Positions 16,527 through 25,817 are shown, numbered from the stretch's first letter. The stretch is 64,000 nt of DNA from JAXMHN01 sp964578605 (GCA_964578605.1 CAZODO010000021.1:1-64000); one strand, 5' to 3'. The notes: generated by a model from the sequence alone, not told the origin. Translations and numbers: made by a program.

Positions 16527-17558
16527 ATGCCGCAAAATTGCTTCCACACTAGCATTGAAGGCGCACAGCACGGTGCCAAGAGCCTCACGCAATTCCTCGC
16601 GTACGCCAAGAAATCGGGAGCGTCGGGCGCGCAGCCTTCCAATTACATGCTGCAATCCGACAAGGGCTTCAAGAGCGCCAAAGAGATCAAGGACGCTTTT
16701 GAAAAGGCCGGGTTGAGCCTCGACGGCATCTCCACTCACTGCCCGTTTTGGGTGCACACGTCGGCATGGACCGGCAGTCCCACCGTTCGGCCTTTCACGC
16801 CTGCGGACGTGGCGAAGAAGTCGCCGCAGGAAATCGAGAAATGGGCGGAGGATTATATTCTGCGCTTGATGGATCTGGCGGTGGAACTCGGCGTCAAGAT
16901 CCTCCCGATGTTCTGGGGCGTGGCCTTCGGATGGGAGTTGGCCACCGGGTATCCATGGGGATTTTGGTCAGGCGGAGGTTTCGATCTCCTCAAAGAAGGC
17001 CAGGAACGCTTCGTCAAGAAGACCGAGAAGATCCGCCAGCGCGCGAATTCCCTCGGGATTTACCTCGCCCACGAGATCCATCCCGGGACGGGCGCCATGT
17101 GCGCCGATGACTTCAACATGCTGGTCCAGATTTGCGACGGCGACAAATGCCTGACGGTCAATGCCGACCCGTCTCACTGCTGGGAAGGCGAAGACTGGGA
17201 AACCCGCTTCCTGAAAGTGGCGCCCCGCATTTACGCCTGCCACGTCAAGAACTTCGTCATTCGCCCCAACCTCCCGCTGCGCATGATGGAAGGCGGATGG
17301 CAGAAGCGCGCGATGCAGTTCGTCGACATCCCAACCGGCGATCTCAACATGACCCGGTATGTCGAGCTGCTCATCCACGTGGGGTATCCGCAACGCTATT
17401 GCGAAATCATGAAGAAACCCACCGCGCCGCTGATTGTCGAAGCCGAGAGCGCCTACCGCGACATCGACGCCACCAGCGCCAACGCGATCCAATACGTGCG
17501 CGATCACCTGATCTTCCCGATCGCCGCGGGCTCCTTCGAAGACGGCATGGGCGCCTAA
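16527..17558 (+). CDS. sugar phosphate isomerase/epimerase family protein (TIM barrel)
   Basis: A 343-residue AP-endonuclease-2-like barrel. Likely metal ligands sit in LAHEIHPGTGAMCADDF (histidine, glutamate) and NADPSHCWEGEDW (aspartate, histidine), with YACHVKNFVIR and IVEAESAYRD further on. In Verrucomicrobiota these enzymes commonly work with Gfo/Idh oxidoreductases on sugars or inositols, but none is adjacent here. The gene ends at a strong intrinsic terminator and is probably the last of its unit. Confidence 0.9.
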   Translation: MPQNCFHTSIEGAQHGAKSLTQFLAYAKKSGASGAQPSNYMLQSDKGFKSAKEIKDAFEKAGLSLDGISTHCPFWVHTSAWTGSPTVRPFTPADVAKKSPQEIEKWAEDYILRLMDLAVELGVKILPMFWGVAFGWELATGYPWGFWSGGGFDLLKEGQERFVKKTEKIRQRANSLGIYLAHEIHPGTGAMCADDFNMLVQICDGDKCLTVNADPSHCWEGEDWETRFLKVAPRIYACHVKNFVIRPNLPLRMMEGGWQKRAMQFVDIPTGDLNMTRYVELLIHVGYPQRYCEIMKKPTAPLIVEAESAYRDIDATSANAIQYVRDHLIFPIAAGSFEDGMGA

Positions 17559-17585
17559 CTCGATCCCCCCGCAACTCTCAGGCAG

Positions 17586-17615
17586 AAAGCACGGCTCCGG
17601 CCGTGCTTTTTTTTT
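17586..17615 (+). terminator. rho-independent terminator
   Basis: A perfect 10-bp stem AAAGCACGGC / GCCGTGCTTT with loop TCCG, running into nine Ts (17607-17615), 28 bp after the stop of the sugar-phosphate isomerase gene. Confidence 0.95.
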
Positions 17616-17759
17616 GACGGCGCGCGGCGGCAGGACCCGGAGAAAAGCGGCTCTCAGGGAGCCGGAAGACTCGGGAAAGCCGGAATTAGGATGCGAAGGC
17701 GAATAGGATTACGATGATGATTACGAAGGAGGAAGCGGCAGCCGGTTGGAGGTCCCTCC

Positions 17760-17858
17760 GTATTTCACAGGAATTTGCCTCGTATATGACAGGTATTTAA
17801 CACGTCTCCCAAGCGTGTTAAATACGTGTTAAATACCTGTTATATACGTGTTATATCC
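17760..17858. repeat. 11-bp inverted array C (4 + 4 units)
   Basis: Left arm units are GTATTTCACAG, GAATTTGCCTC, GTATATGACAG and GTATTTAACAC (17760-17803). An 11-base centre GTCTCCCAAGC follows, then right-arm units GTGTTAAATAC twice, CTGTTATATAC and GTGTTATATCC (17815-17858). The innermost pair is perfectly complementary and outer pairs diverge. It sits after a terminator and before a small membrane protein gene; the rest of the 490-bp gap 17559-18049 shows no gene. Confidence 0.9.
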
Positions 17859-18049
17859 GCAGGCAGCCGGCTCGGACCCCCAGTGCAGCTCGTGATCCTC
17901 AGCCCGTCTCACGGCTTGCCCGCGCCTCGAATTTCTGCGACACTAGCCCTGGGTTCGGTGTCATCGAAACTGTTGAGAAGCGCCATGGCCGCGTGCGGAA
18001 TCCCGGCCGAAGGCGAATGGGTGAATCGAATTCTGAATCGCGCAAAGGT

Positions 18050-18259
18050 ATGAAAACGCTGCTGGTCCTGATCGTCTGGGGTATTCTCTTTATTTTGAGC
18101 TGGCCGCTGGCGCTTTTTGTCCTGATCGTCTTCCCCATCGTCTGGCTCTTCTCCCTGCCGTTCCGGCTTATCTTCGCCGGTGTGGAAGGGGTGCTTGCGC
18201 TTCTGAAAGCCATTATCTTCCTTCCCGCGCGGCTTCTGGGGTATCGGAACGGAGCCTAG
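18050..18259 (+). CDS. small two-helix membrane protein
   Basis: 69 residues, almost entirely hydrophobic: KTLLVLIVWGILFILSW, then ALFVLIVFPIVWLFSLPF, and an amphipathic end. AAAGG precedes the ATG at 18050. The frame is open further upstream, but that part is charged and unlike a membrane protein. No family is recognised; the composition resembles small YqaE-like or DUF-type membrane peptides. Dispersed-repeat element 1 follows directly. Confidence 0.65.
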   Translation: MKTLLVLIVWGILFILSWPLALFVLIVFPIVWLFSLPFRLIFAGVEGVLALLKAIIFLPARLLGYRNGA

Positions 18260-18261
18260 CC

Positions 18262-18339
18262 AGGCAGGGCCGGACCGCTGGGCCGGCCCTCTTGCGTTGA
18301 CTATCCCCAATGCCGGGCCGGGGCCGACCCGCCCTGCCT
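18262..18339. repeat. dispersed palindromic element, type 2, copy 1
   Basis: A two-module GC-rich element. The left module contains GGCCGGACCGCTGGGCCGGCC, the right module GGCCGACCCGCCCTGCC. AGGCAGGGC at 18262-18270 pairs with GCCCTGCCT at 18331-18339. The same two modules, in the same order, occur at 46208-46290. Confidence 0.75.
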
Positions 18340-18387
18340 TGCCGGGCAACTTGTGGGAAATTCGGTGTTTGTTAAGATGGTTCCGTC

Positions 18388-18999
18388 ATGCTTGGTGATC
18401 TCGACCCCGATGCCGCCCTGATGCTGCGTGTGAAGCAGGGCGACATGGAGGCATTCGAGGAATTGGTCGAGAAGCACAAGCAGCCCATCGTCAATTTCGT
18501 AGGCCGCACCCTCCAGGATGCCACCGAGGCGGAGGACCTGGCGCAGAACGTTTTCGTCCAGGTTTTTAAGTCGGCGGGACGTTATCGCGTTTCCGCCAAG
18601 TTCTCGACCTGGCTCTTTACCATCGCCAGAAACCTTTGCCTCAACGAGATCCGGCGCCGAAGCCGGCATCCGGCCGATTCCCTGGACGCGGAGCATCCGG
18701 ACCAGGAAAACCAGCCCTTCCGGCAGTTCGAGGATCGAAAGCTCTTCTCCGCACCGGACCAACTGCTGCAGGGGGAATTGCTTGCGAAGGTGGAGGAAGC
18801 GATTGCGAACCTTCCGGAAACCCAGCGGACGGCCTTGCTCTTGTGCCGGGAAGAGGAACTGTCCTACGAGGAGATCGCGGAGGTCCTTGGGTGTTCGGTG
18901 TCGGCCACCAAATCGCTCATTCATCGGGGCCGGGAGACCTTGAAACGGAAACTCAAGCCCTATTTGCAGACCGGTGTTTGGCGCGAGACGGAGATGTGA
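18388..18999 (+). CDS. ECF (RpoE-like) sigma factor
   Basis: A 203-residue group-4 sigma factor. Region 2 (about 10-85) contains FEELVEKHKQPIVNFV and EDLAQNVFVQVFKSAG. Region 4 (about 135-190) contains LPETQRTALLLCREEELSYEEIAE-type sequence and the SVSATKSLIHRGRETLKRKL recognition helix. It is followed after 38 bp by a probable anti-sigma factor and then by a DUF3106 protein, the usual arrangement of an envelope-stress or surface-sensing ECF module. Confidence 0.95.
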   Translation: MLGDLDPDAALMLRVKQGDMEAFEELVEKHKQPIVNFVGRTLQDATEAEDLAQNVFVQVFKSAGRYRVSAKFSTWLFTIARNLCLNEIRRRSRHPADSLDAEHPDQENQPFRQFEDRKLFSAPDQLLQGELLAKVEEAIANLPETQRTALLLCREEELSYEEIAEVLGCSVSATKSLIHRGRETLKRKLKPYLQTGVWRETEM

Positions 19000-19037
19000 C
19001 GCAACTTTCGGCAGGAAACGGTTTTAGGAACATTGTC

Positions 19038-19535
19038 ATGATGAGCCTTCCAGAGGACAACCGGTTGGCGGAAGCGCTAAGACGGGGCCAGTTCACGCCG
19101 GCAGAACAAGCGGATGCGGATGCCTTTCTGGCGCGCCACCCGGAATGCCGCGCGGCATGGGATGAGGAACTGAGCTTGAGCGCCCTGCTCCGCAAGGTTC
19201 CCGATGTCCCGGTCTCATCCAATTTCACGGCGCGTGTGATGGAGGCTTGCCGGCGCAGCGAGCGCCAATCGGCGAAAGCGCGCGTGCCGTTTGGCAGGTT
19301 CTGGGGCCGGTGGCTTCCGAAATTCGCCGCAGGAACTGCCGCCGTAGGGTTGGCGGTCCTCTCTTACCATCAACACCAGCTTGCCGAGCGCCGGGAACTG
19401 GCCCAGAACCTCGCGGAAATGGCCCGGTTGCCGGGCGGCACCTCGATCGAACTGCTGCAGAATTTCGAGGCGATCCAGAAGCTCAGGCACGTGCCTGCCG
19501 ATGTGGATCGGGAGTTGATCGCGGCCCTGCAGTAA
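19038..19535 (+). CDS. probable membrane anti-sigma factor
   Basis: 165 residues. An N-terminal cytoplasmic anti-sigma-like domain (NRLAEALRRGQFTPAEQADA, FLARHPECRAAWDEE) is followed by one transmembrane helix near 95-113 (FAAGTAAVGLAVLSY) and a short periplasmic helical tail. The HxxxCxxC zinc motif of ZAS domains is not evident. The start is the first of two adjacent ATGs. Assignment rests on position after the sigma gene and overall architecture. Confidence 0.8.
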   Translation: MMSLPEDNRLAEALRRGQFTPAEQADADAFLARHPECRAAWDEELSLSALLRKVPDVPVSSNFTARVMEACRRSERQSAKARVPFGRFWGRWLPKFAAGTAAVGLAVLSYHQHQLAERRELAQNLAEMARLPGGTSIELLQNFEAIQKLRHVPADVDRELIAALQ

Positions 19536-19543
19536 CCACCCGC

Positions 19544-20551
19544 ATGCTGTTCCGATTCCCAGTGGTGATCCTGGTTGCCGTGCTCTGCGGTGCGGGGTTC
19601 AGCCCCGGCCGCGCTCAGAGTGCGGACGGGCCGCTGGGAAGCTCGCCCGCCACCCGGCCCGACCTGCCCGGAGCGCACCCGCCAGGAGAGTCCGCCAGTT
19701 CAAAGCCGCTTCCCGCTCTCCCCGGCAGCAAATCCCCCGCGGAAACCTGGCGCGAGCTTCTCGCCATGAACCCGGCAGAGAGAAGGCAGGCGCTGGCGAA
19801 TCGCACCGAACCACAGCGAAAGTATCTCGAAAGCCGGCTGCCCGAATATGAGGCCATGCCTCCCGAGGAGCGCGAAGCCCGGTTGCAGCAGATGGATCTG
19901 ACCTTTCACCTCGGTGTGCTGATGCCGATGGCGCCTGCCGACCGTGCCGAGCGGCTGGCGATTGTCCCCCCAACCTTGCGGCCCTTGATCGAGGAGCGCC
20001 TCCGGCAGTGGGACCTTCTGCCGGCTTCAATGAAGGACGCCGTCCTGGAGTATGAAACCACGGCCAACTATTTCGTTCGCTCGCGGCCAAGCCTGCCCGG
20101 GGGGTCCCCGCCAACGACGGACGTGTCTCCGCGCCAGAACTCTCGCGCCGGGGAAAGCACCGGGAAGGCGGTTGAAACGTTCAGCCAGTTCTTCGGGCTC
20201 TCGCCCAAAGAGCAACAGAAGACCCTCGAGATTTTGCCGCCGGGCGAACGCGACGAAATCGAGAGAGCGCTGAAGGTTTTTGAGGAACTGCCACCCGAGC
20301 AGCGCCGCATGTGCATCGAGTCGTTCGTCAAGTTAAAGCGAATGAGCCGTGAAGAAGTCAATCAGTTCCTCAAGAACGCGGCGCGATGGCAGGCGATGTC
20401 GCCCCGCGAACGCGAAACGTGGCGGTCACTAATCAAGATCCTTCCCCCTCCCTCCCTCGATGCCGCCCCACCCCTTCCCCCGGCGACAGACGTGCACGCG
20501 GGGGCCGCCACCAGCGCATACGCGCCGGCGCGACAGAGCGCGCCACGATAG
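19544..20551 (+). CDS. DUF3106-like exported protein
   Basis: 335 residues with a signal peptide (FPVVILVAVLCGAGF, cleavage near GRAQS). Repeated short helical units rich in P, E and R follow: MNPAERRQALANRTEPQRKY, MPPEEREARLQQMDL, LSPKEQQKTLEILPP and LPPEQRRMCIESF. This is the pattern of DUF3106 proteins found beside ECF sigma/anti-sigma pairs. The C-terminus is proline/alanine-rich. It starts 8 bp after the anti-sigma gene, so it probably belongs to the same unit. A zinc-resistance or Spy-like periplasmic sensor role is possible but unproven. Confidence 0.8.
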   Translation: MLFRFPVVILVAVLCGAGFSPGRAQSADGPLGSSPATRPDLPGAHPPGESASSKPLPALPGSKSPAETWRELLAMNPAERRQALANRTEPQRKYLESRLPEYEAMPPEEREARLQQMDLTFHLGVLMPMAPADRAERLAIVPPTLRPLIEERLRQWDLLPASMKDAVLEYETTANYFVRSRPSLPGGSPPTTDVSPRQNSRAGESTGKAVETFSQFFGLSPKEQQKTLEILPPGERDEIERALKVFEELPPEQRRMCIESFVKLKRMSREEVNQFLKNAARWQAMSPRERETWRSLIKILPPPSLDAAPPLPPATDVHAGAATSAYAPARQSAPR

Positions 20552-20648
20552 CCAAGGCGTGCGGCGCGCATGGCCCCGCGCGGGCAGTCCAGAAAGCCCA
20601 TTTCCAGGTTGGTATCAGGCCGGGGACGTGGTGTATCCTCCGGACACG

Positions 20649-22355
20649 ATGAGGACGACTGGCTTTTCACGCATGGCCCTGCTCGGGTTCACGGGGCTCC
20701 TTCTGCCGCTCGCGCTGGCGGCAAATTTGCAGGCGGACGCGGCGCGCGGCGAACGCGGCATGGTTGCCACGGGGCATCCACTCGCGACCGAAGCGGCGCT
20801 GAACGTGCTGAAGCGAGGCGGCAACGCGATCGATGCCGCCGTGGCGGCGGGGCTGACCCTGGGGGTCGTGGACGGCCACAACTCGGGGATTGGCGGCGGT
20901 TGCGTGATGATGATCCGCTTGGCCAACGGCCGGATGGTCGTCCTGGACGGACGGGAGATGGCGCCGCTGTCGGCCACGCGGGACCTGTTCATCCGGGGCG
21001 CAACGGTGAATCTAAACGCCAGCCAGTCCGGGCCGCTTGCCGTCGCCGTGCCGGGGGCGCTGCTCACTTACAATTTCGCCGCGGGCAACTTTGGGCGCGT
21101 TCCCATTCGCGATCATCTCGTCCGGGCGGCGGCGCTGGCGGAAAACGGGTTTGCCATCGATGCCGCCTACGCCGAGAGGCTCTTGGAGAACGCCAGTTGG
21201 CTCGCGCAGAATCCGGACGCGCGCGCGTTGTTCTTTCACCAGGACGGGACCACGCTGCAACCGGGTGAAACGCTGAGACAACCCGACCTCGCGAGGACGT
21301 ATCGGGGGATCGCACAGCAGGGCGTCAGCTACTTCTATTCGGGCCCGGTCGCCATCTCGATCGCGCGCTGGATGGCGCAGAACGGCGGCATTCTGAACGA
21401 GGTGGACCTGGCGGCTTACGTGGTCGGCGTCCGTGAACCGGTGCCCTCCACCTACCGGGGCCGAGCCATCGCGGGCTTTCCTCCGCCCAGCTCCGGAGGC
21501 GTGGCGGTCGCGGAGATTTTGAACATCTTGGAGAACTTCGACCTGAAGAAGATGGGGCCGAATTCCGCGGATTTCATTCATGTGGTCACCGAAGCCATGA
21601 AGCTGGCGTTTGCAGACCGGGCGTTTTGGCTGGGCGACCCGCTCTTCACACGGGTGCCTCAGGGGTTGGCGAGCAAGCCCTACGCCGCACAATTGGCCAA
21701 GCGCATCCGCATGGATCAGGCCTCGCAGGTCCTGCAGCATGGGATTCCCCCCGCCGCGCAAGAGAACTATTTCGGCAAGCATACCACGCACTTCTCAACG
21801 GCGGACGGGGCCGGGAACTGGGTGGCCTGCACCGCGACGATCAATACGTCTTTTGGCGCCAAAGTCATCGCGCCGGGGACGGGGGTGCTCTTGAACAACG
21901 AGATGGATGATTTTGTCGTGCAGCCGGGTGTGCCGAACTATTTTGGCCTGATCGGCGGCGAAGCCAACACGGTGGCCGGAGCCAAACGGCCGCTCACCAG
22001 CATGAGCCCGACGTTCGTGCTCATGAACGGGCAGCCCATCCTGGCCGTGGGAGCCGCAGGCGGCCCGACCATCATCAGCCAGGTCGTGCTGACCCTCATT
22101 AACATGGTGGATTTCGGCATGGACCTCGAGGCAGCCCTCGCGCAGCCCCGCTTCCATCACCAATGGCGCCCGGACGAACTGCGCATCGAATCCAAGATCA
22201 GCGACGATGTGCAAGAGGAACTGGCCAGACGCGGCCATCGCCTGGTGCCGGTCAATGCGATCGGCGCTGCCCAAGCTGTGGGGCGCCCGGCGAACGGCTC
22301 AGGGTTCATCGGTGTCTCTGAACCGCGCGGCTATGGAAAAGCGGAGGGCTGGTAA
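20649..22355 (+). CDS. gamma-glutamyltransferase family protein
   Basis: A 568-residue Ntn-hydrolase precursor. The signal peptide is LALLGFTGLLLPLALAA-like (MRTTGFSRM start). The large-subunit motif is GNAIDAAVAAGLTLGVVD...NSGIGGGC. The autoproteolytic, catalytic threonine is T379 in KHTTHFSTADG, and the small subunit carries the GPTIISQV/NMVDFG region near the C-terminus. It transfers or hydrolyses gamma-glutamyl groups of glutathione-like peptides in the periplasm. The frame is open to 20460, overlapping the previous gene, so the ATG at 20649 is used. The gene continues the + strand run after the DUF3106 gene. Confidence 0.93.
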   Translation: MRTTGFSRMALLGFTGLLLPLALAANLQADAARGERGMVATGHPLATEAALNVLKRGGNAIDAAVAAGLTLGVVDGHNSGIGGGCVMMIRLANGRMVVLDGREMAPLSATRDLFIRGATVNLNASQSGPLAVAVPGALLTYNFAAGNFGRVPIRDHLVRAAALAENGFAIDAAYAERLLENASWLAQNPDARALFFHQDGTTLQPGETLRQPDLARTYRGIAQQGVSYFYSGPVAISIARWMAQNGGILNEVDLAAYVVGVREPVPSTYRGRAIAGFPPPSSGGVAVAEILNILENFDLKKMGPNSADFIHVVTEAMKLAFADRAFWLGDPLFTRVPQGLASKPYAAQLAKRIRMDQASQVLQHGIPPAAQENYFGKHTTHFSTADGAGNWVACTATINTSFGAKVIAPGTGVLLNNEMDDFVVQPGVPNYFGLIGGEANTVAGAKRPLTSMSPTFVLMNGQPILAVGAAGGPTIISQVVLTLINMVDFGMDLEAALAQPRFHHQWRPDELRIESKISDDVQEELARRGHRLVPVNAIGAAQAVGRPANGSGFIGVSEPRGYGKAEGW

Positions 22356-22409
22356 GCTCGCCGCGTGCTAACCTGGCCAGCCTCGGATGGAACCGCTGGG
22401 GCGACCGCT

Positions 22410-23081
22410 TCAACGTGACACCCGGGCACGACCGGGCTCGGGTGGCGGCGGGCCTGAGATGGTGATGCCGTTGCGCAAGAGCGCTTTCATCAACACTTGT
22501 CGAAGCTGCGCGAGGGAGCGGATGTCCGTGAGGATCTCGTTCTTGAGCCCAAGCTCGATTTCGGTGGCCTTGCCCGGGTTTCGCAAGCTCGTGAACCGCG
22601 CCCTTCCAAGCGTAAGGTCCAGCGTATCCACCCTGTCGATAGTGAAGCCGAGCACCGAATGCGCCCGGTCGCTTTCGCCTTCGTCATGGGGCTCCAGATC
22701 ATCCAACGACAACACCAGGTTCGTTCGCCCGTCCTGGCTTTCGACAATGTTCAGCTCCGAAACCGCGATGCGGACCAAGGTGAGCCGGAGCTTTCCGGCC
22801 GTCAAAGCGCCCGGGTCATATTCGACGTGAAGGTCCGGAACTTCCAGCAACGGCGCCCCTCCGAACTCGGCGGGGTTGAAAAGGCGGAAGTCCTCGACGC
22901 GGATGGTCGGGGAGAACAAGCCAACGTCGAGCTTTCCGAGGCGCACGTCCATCCCTGTCTGGGCTCTCAATTGGGTTTCGGCAAGGGATTGCAGCAGGGC
23001 GTTTCTGGACAGGACGATCGCCACCGCGAGAACCACGAGCACCAGAACGACTCCCAAGGCCCAGCGGACCGCCGATCTCAT
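22410..23081 (-). CDS. AsmA-like single-span envelope protein
   Basis: 223 residues from the ATG at 23081, whose ATGA overlaps the stop of the upstream gene. One N-terminal transmembrane helix (WALGVVLVLVVLAVAIVL) is followed by the AsmA/DUF748-like opening LAETQLRAQTGMDVRLGKLDVGLFSPTIRVEDF-type region and further beta-rich repeats. Such proteins are short relatives of AsmA/TamB, implicated in lipid transfer or outer-membrane homeostasis. It is shorter than true AsmA and may be only the N-terminal type. Confidence 0.75.
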   Translation of the reverse strand: MRSAVRWALGVVLVLVVLAVAIVLSRNALLQSLAETQLRAQTGMDVRLGKLDVGLFSPTIRVEDFRLFNPAEFGGAPLLEVPDLHVEYDPGALTAGKLRLTLVRIAVSELNIVESQDGRTNLVLSLDDLEPHDEGESDRAHSVLGFTIDRVDTLDLTLGRARFTSLRNPGKATEIELGLKNEILTDIRSLAQLRQVLMKALLRNGITISGPPPPEPGRARVSR

Positions 23082-23689
23082 GAGGTGGGAAGGTCTTCCG
23101 GACGCACTTCGAGGCATTCGTCCTGGTCTTCCCAGACGATCGCCGGGTAGTGCTGGAGAAACTTGGGGAGAATCTCGCGGCCCGCCGCGGCCAGCAGACG
23201 CTCCGCTTGCGAAGCCGCAGTTTCGAAAGCGTTATCGTAATCACCCACCGCTTTGCGCTGCCGATCTTCCCAATGCGCGACGGCATGGACGGGGGCGTAC
23301 TCTTCGGCCCAAGTCTTGACCAGGAGCTGCAGGTCGGAAGGCAATTCGTCCAATGGCACGGCGGTTTCGCCGCAGTGCTGGCAGAGCAAGCCCGACTCGG
23401 CGACGTCCCGGGTGAACAACGGGAGGAGCGGCGCCCGGCAGCAGGGCGCTTCCGTGTAGGCGGACGGGGGCGTGGCAAGCCGTTTCAGCCAGACCTGGCG
23501 GTCGTGGGCAACCTGCGCAGCGAGCCGGTAAGCACCCACCAGCGGGTGCGAGAAGCGCCAGACCCGGCCCTGCAGTTGCCCCAGGGTCTGCGCCATCCAG
23601 CGCGCGAGCGTCAAGTCATCAAAGTCGCAGAACACTCCACTGTACTCGGCCCAGAGCAGCTCCAAGGGTGAATCTGACATTTCAGACAT
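23078..23689 (-). CDS. hypothetical protein with cysteine-pair motif
   Basis: 203 residues, unrecognised. It is acidic and tryptophan-rich. Residues around 85-110 hold CC and CQHC pairs that could bind zinc (APCCRAPLLPL, LLCQHCGETAVP). The start is set at the first of two close methionines (MSEMSDSPLELLWAEY). It is coupled by a 4-bp overlap to the AsmA-like gene and divergent from recG, 97 bp away. Confidence 0.65.
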   Translation of the reverse strand: MSEMSDSPLELLWAEYSGVFCDFDDLTLARWMAQTLGQLQGRVWRFSHPLVGAYRLAAQVAHDRQVWLKRLATPPSAYTEAPCCRAPLLPLFTRDVAESGLLCQHCGETAVPLDELPSDLQLLVKTWAEEYAPVHAVAHWEDRQRKAVGDYDNAFETAASQAERLLAAAGREILPKFLQHYPAIVWEDQDECLEVRPEDLPTS

Positions 23690-23786
23690 TGCGCCTAGCT
23701 TAGGCGTGCCGCGGCAAGAGCAAAGACCAAAATCGGCGAATTGGTTTCCCGTTTTTGGGCTGTTATGTATTTTTCCTGCCAGAGCC

Positions 23787-25790
23787 ATGGATGCTTCCGG
23801 AACAGCGCGCAGGGGGCTGGCGTTGCCTCTGATCGAGTTGCGCGGTGTCGGGCCTGAACGGTCAGCGCAGCTGGCGCGCCTGGGTGTCCGCACCGTGGGT
23901 GATCTTCTCTTCCTGCGTCCGCGGCGGCATGAAGACCGGCGCCAACTGGTGCGGGTGGCCGAATTGCGCCTGAACGAGCCCGCGACGGTGCGGGGTCAGA
24001 TCGTCGCCCTGGGGCTCAAGACTTTCTCCCGGCAGCGCAAGTCCGTGTTTGAACTCGTCGTGGACGATGGTTCCGCGCGCCTCCATTGCCGCTGGTGGAA
24101 CTTGCCTTACATGCGCAACTACTTCGCCCAGGGGGACGAAGTTCTCGTCTTTGGCAAGCCGCTCTCGCTCAAGCCGCGGACCATGGATCATCCGGAGACC
24201 GAAGTCATCGAAGGGGGTGTGGAAAGCTCGATCCACATCAACCGGATTGCGCCGGTGTATCCGCTTACCGAAGGCTTGCCGCAGCGCTGGCTTCGTGCCC
24301 TGGTCTGGCGCGCGCTCGGCGAGTATGCGCCTCAGATCGCTGAACCCTGGCCAGCGAAGCTCGCCCCGGACCTGATGACCCGCCGCCAAGCCGCGCAATC
24401 GCTCCATTTCCCGGATGCCCTGGCGGACGCCGAGGAGGCGCGTCGCCGACTGGCCCTCGACGAGTTGGTCGAACTCCAGCTTGCCCTCCAAACGCGGCGC
24501 AGGAACCTCCTTGCCAACGCTCGCGGCTGCCCGTGCATCGGCGACAACCGGCTGGTCAAGCCGTTCTTAAAGCAGCTTGGCTTTCAGCTGACCGAAGCGC
24601 AGGCCAAGGTCCTTCGGGAGCTTCGCGCCGACCTCGCAAGCGGCGTCCCGATGCGGCGCTTGCTCCAGGGCGACGTAGGTTCGGGCAAAACCGTCGTGGC
24701 AGCGTGCTGCTCCCTAATCTGCCTTGAAAGCGGCCGAAGCGCAGCCTTAATGGCCCCGACCGAGATTCTCGCGGAGCAGCATTTCCAGGTTTTTACCCGG
24801 TGGTTCACGCCTTTGGGTATCCCTGTGTCCCTTCGGACGGGCGCTCACAAGCCCAGCCCGGAGGATGCGGCTGCAGAGCGTGGCGCGAACCCTTCGATTG
24901 TGCTTGGCACGCATGCGCTGATCGAAGACGGCTTTGCTCCCGACAATCTCGGGCTCGTCATCATCGACGAACAGCACCGGTTCGGGGTCACCCAGCGGGA
25001 GAAGCTGGTGCGCAAAGGCGCTTATCCCCATCTCCTGGTCATGACCGCGACTCCGATCCCCAGGACGCTCGGGCTGACGCTTTATGGGGACCTGGATATC
25101 TCGGTCATTCAAGGACTGCCTTTGGGCCGCGCACCGCTGAGGACGTTTGTGCGTCCAGCCAGCAGCCTTCCGCGGGTCTGGGCCTTTATTCGCAAAGAGC
25201 TCGCAGCCGGCCGCCAAGCCTTCGTGGTGCTTCCACGCGTCGAGGACACCGGCCAGGCCTTGAAGGCCGTCACGACGGAATGCGAGACGATCCGGCAGGA
25301 GCTGGCGCCCTTTAAGGTCGGGCTTGTCCATGGCCGGCTCAGCTCTTCGGAAAAGGAGATGGCCATGCACGCGTTCCGACAGAATGCGATCCAAGCTCTC
25401 CTGAGCACTTCCTTAATCGAGGTGGGCATCGACGTGCCCAACGCGACGGTCATGCTCATCGAGAACGCCGAACAGTTTGGCCTTGCCCAGCTCCATCAAC
25501 TCCGCGGCCGGATCGGGCGCGGCGCCCATGAATCCTACTGCATCCTCATCGCGCGCGGGAAGACCCGCGAGTCAAGACAGCGGCTGGACATCCTGGCCCA
25601 AACGTCTGATGGCTTCCGGATCGCCGAAGCGGACCTGAGGCTCCGCGGCCCTGGCGACCTTCTGGGCTTGGAGCAAAGTGGCTTGCCGCCCTTCCGGTTC
25701 GCGGATCTTGTTGAGGACCTTCCGCTTGTTGAGCGCGCGCGAGAGCTGGCTGCGCGGCTCCTCAACCACGAGAAGGCGTGCGAAGGGTAA
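23787..25790 (+). CDS. recG: ATP-dependent DNA helicase RecG
   Basis: 667 residues, full length. An N-terminal wedge/OB region contains GVGPERSAQLARLGVRTVGDLL and the conserved FLRPRRHEDR-like step. Helicase motif I is GDVGSGKT, motif II is IIDEQHRFG, TATPIPRTL is motif III, and motif VI is HQLRGRIGRG. RecG remodels stalled forks and Holliday junctions. Upstream frame to 23706 is open, but the ATG at 23787 fits the family start. It converges on the AAA-FHA gene. Confidence 0.97.
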   Translation: MDASGTARRGLALPLIELRGVGPERSAQLARLGVRTVGDLLFLRPRRHEDRRQLVRVAELRLNEPATVRGQIVALGLKTFSRQRKSVFELVVDDGSARLHCRWWNLPYMRNYFAQGDEVLVFGKPLSLKPRTMDHPETEVIEGGVESSIHINRIAPVYPLTEGLPQRWLRALVWRALGEYAPQIAEPWPAKLAPDLMTRRQAAQSLHFPDALADAEEARRRLALDELVELQLALQTRRRNLLANARGCPCIGDNRLVKPFLKQLGFQLTEAQAKVLRELRADLASGVPMRRLLQGDVGSGKTVVAACCSLICLESGRSAALMAPTEILAEQHFQVFTRWFTPLGIPVSLRTGAHKPSPEDAAAERGANPSIVLGTHALIEDGFAPDNLGLVIIDEQHRFGVTQREKLVRKGAYPHLLVMTATPIPRTLGLTLYGDLDISVIQGLPLGRAPLRTFVRPASSLPRVWAFIRKELAAGRQAFVVLPRVEDTGQALKAVTTECETIRQELAPFKVGLVHGRLSSSEKEMAMHAFRQNAIQALLSTSLIEVGIDVPNATVMLIENAEQFGLAQLHQLRGRIGRGAHESYCILIARGKTRESRQRLDILAQTSDGFRIAEADLRLRGPGDLLGLEQSGLPPFRFADLVEDLPLVERARELAARLLNHEKACEG

Positions 25791-25817
25791 CTCGGCTCGT
25801 CCCAGGAAAGGCCCGCG

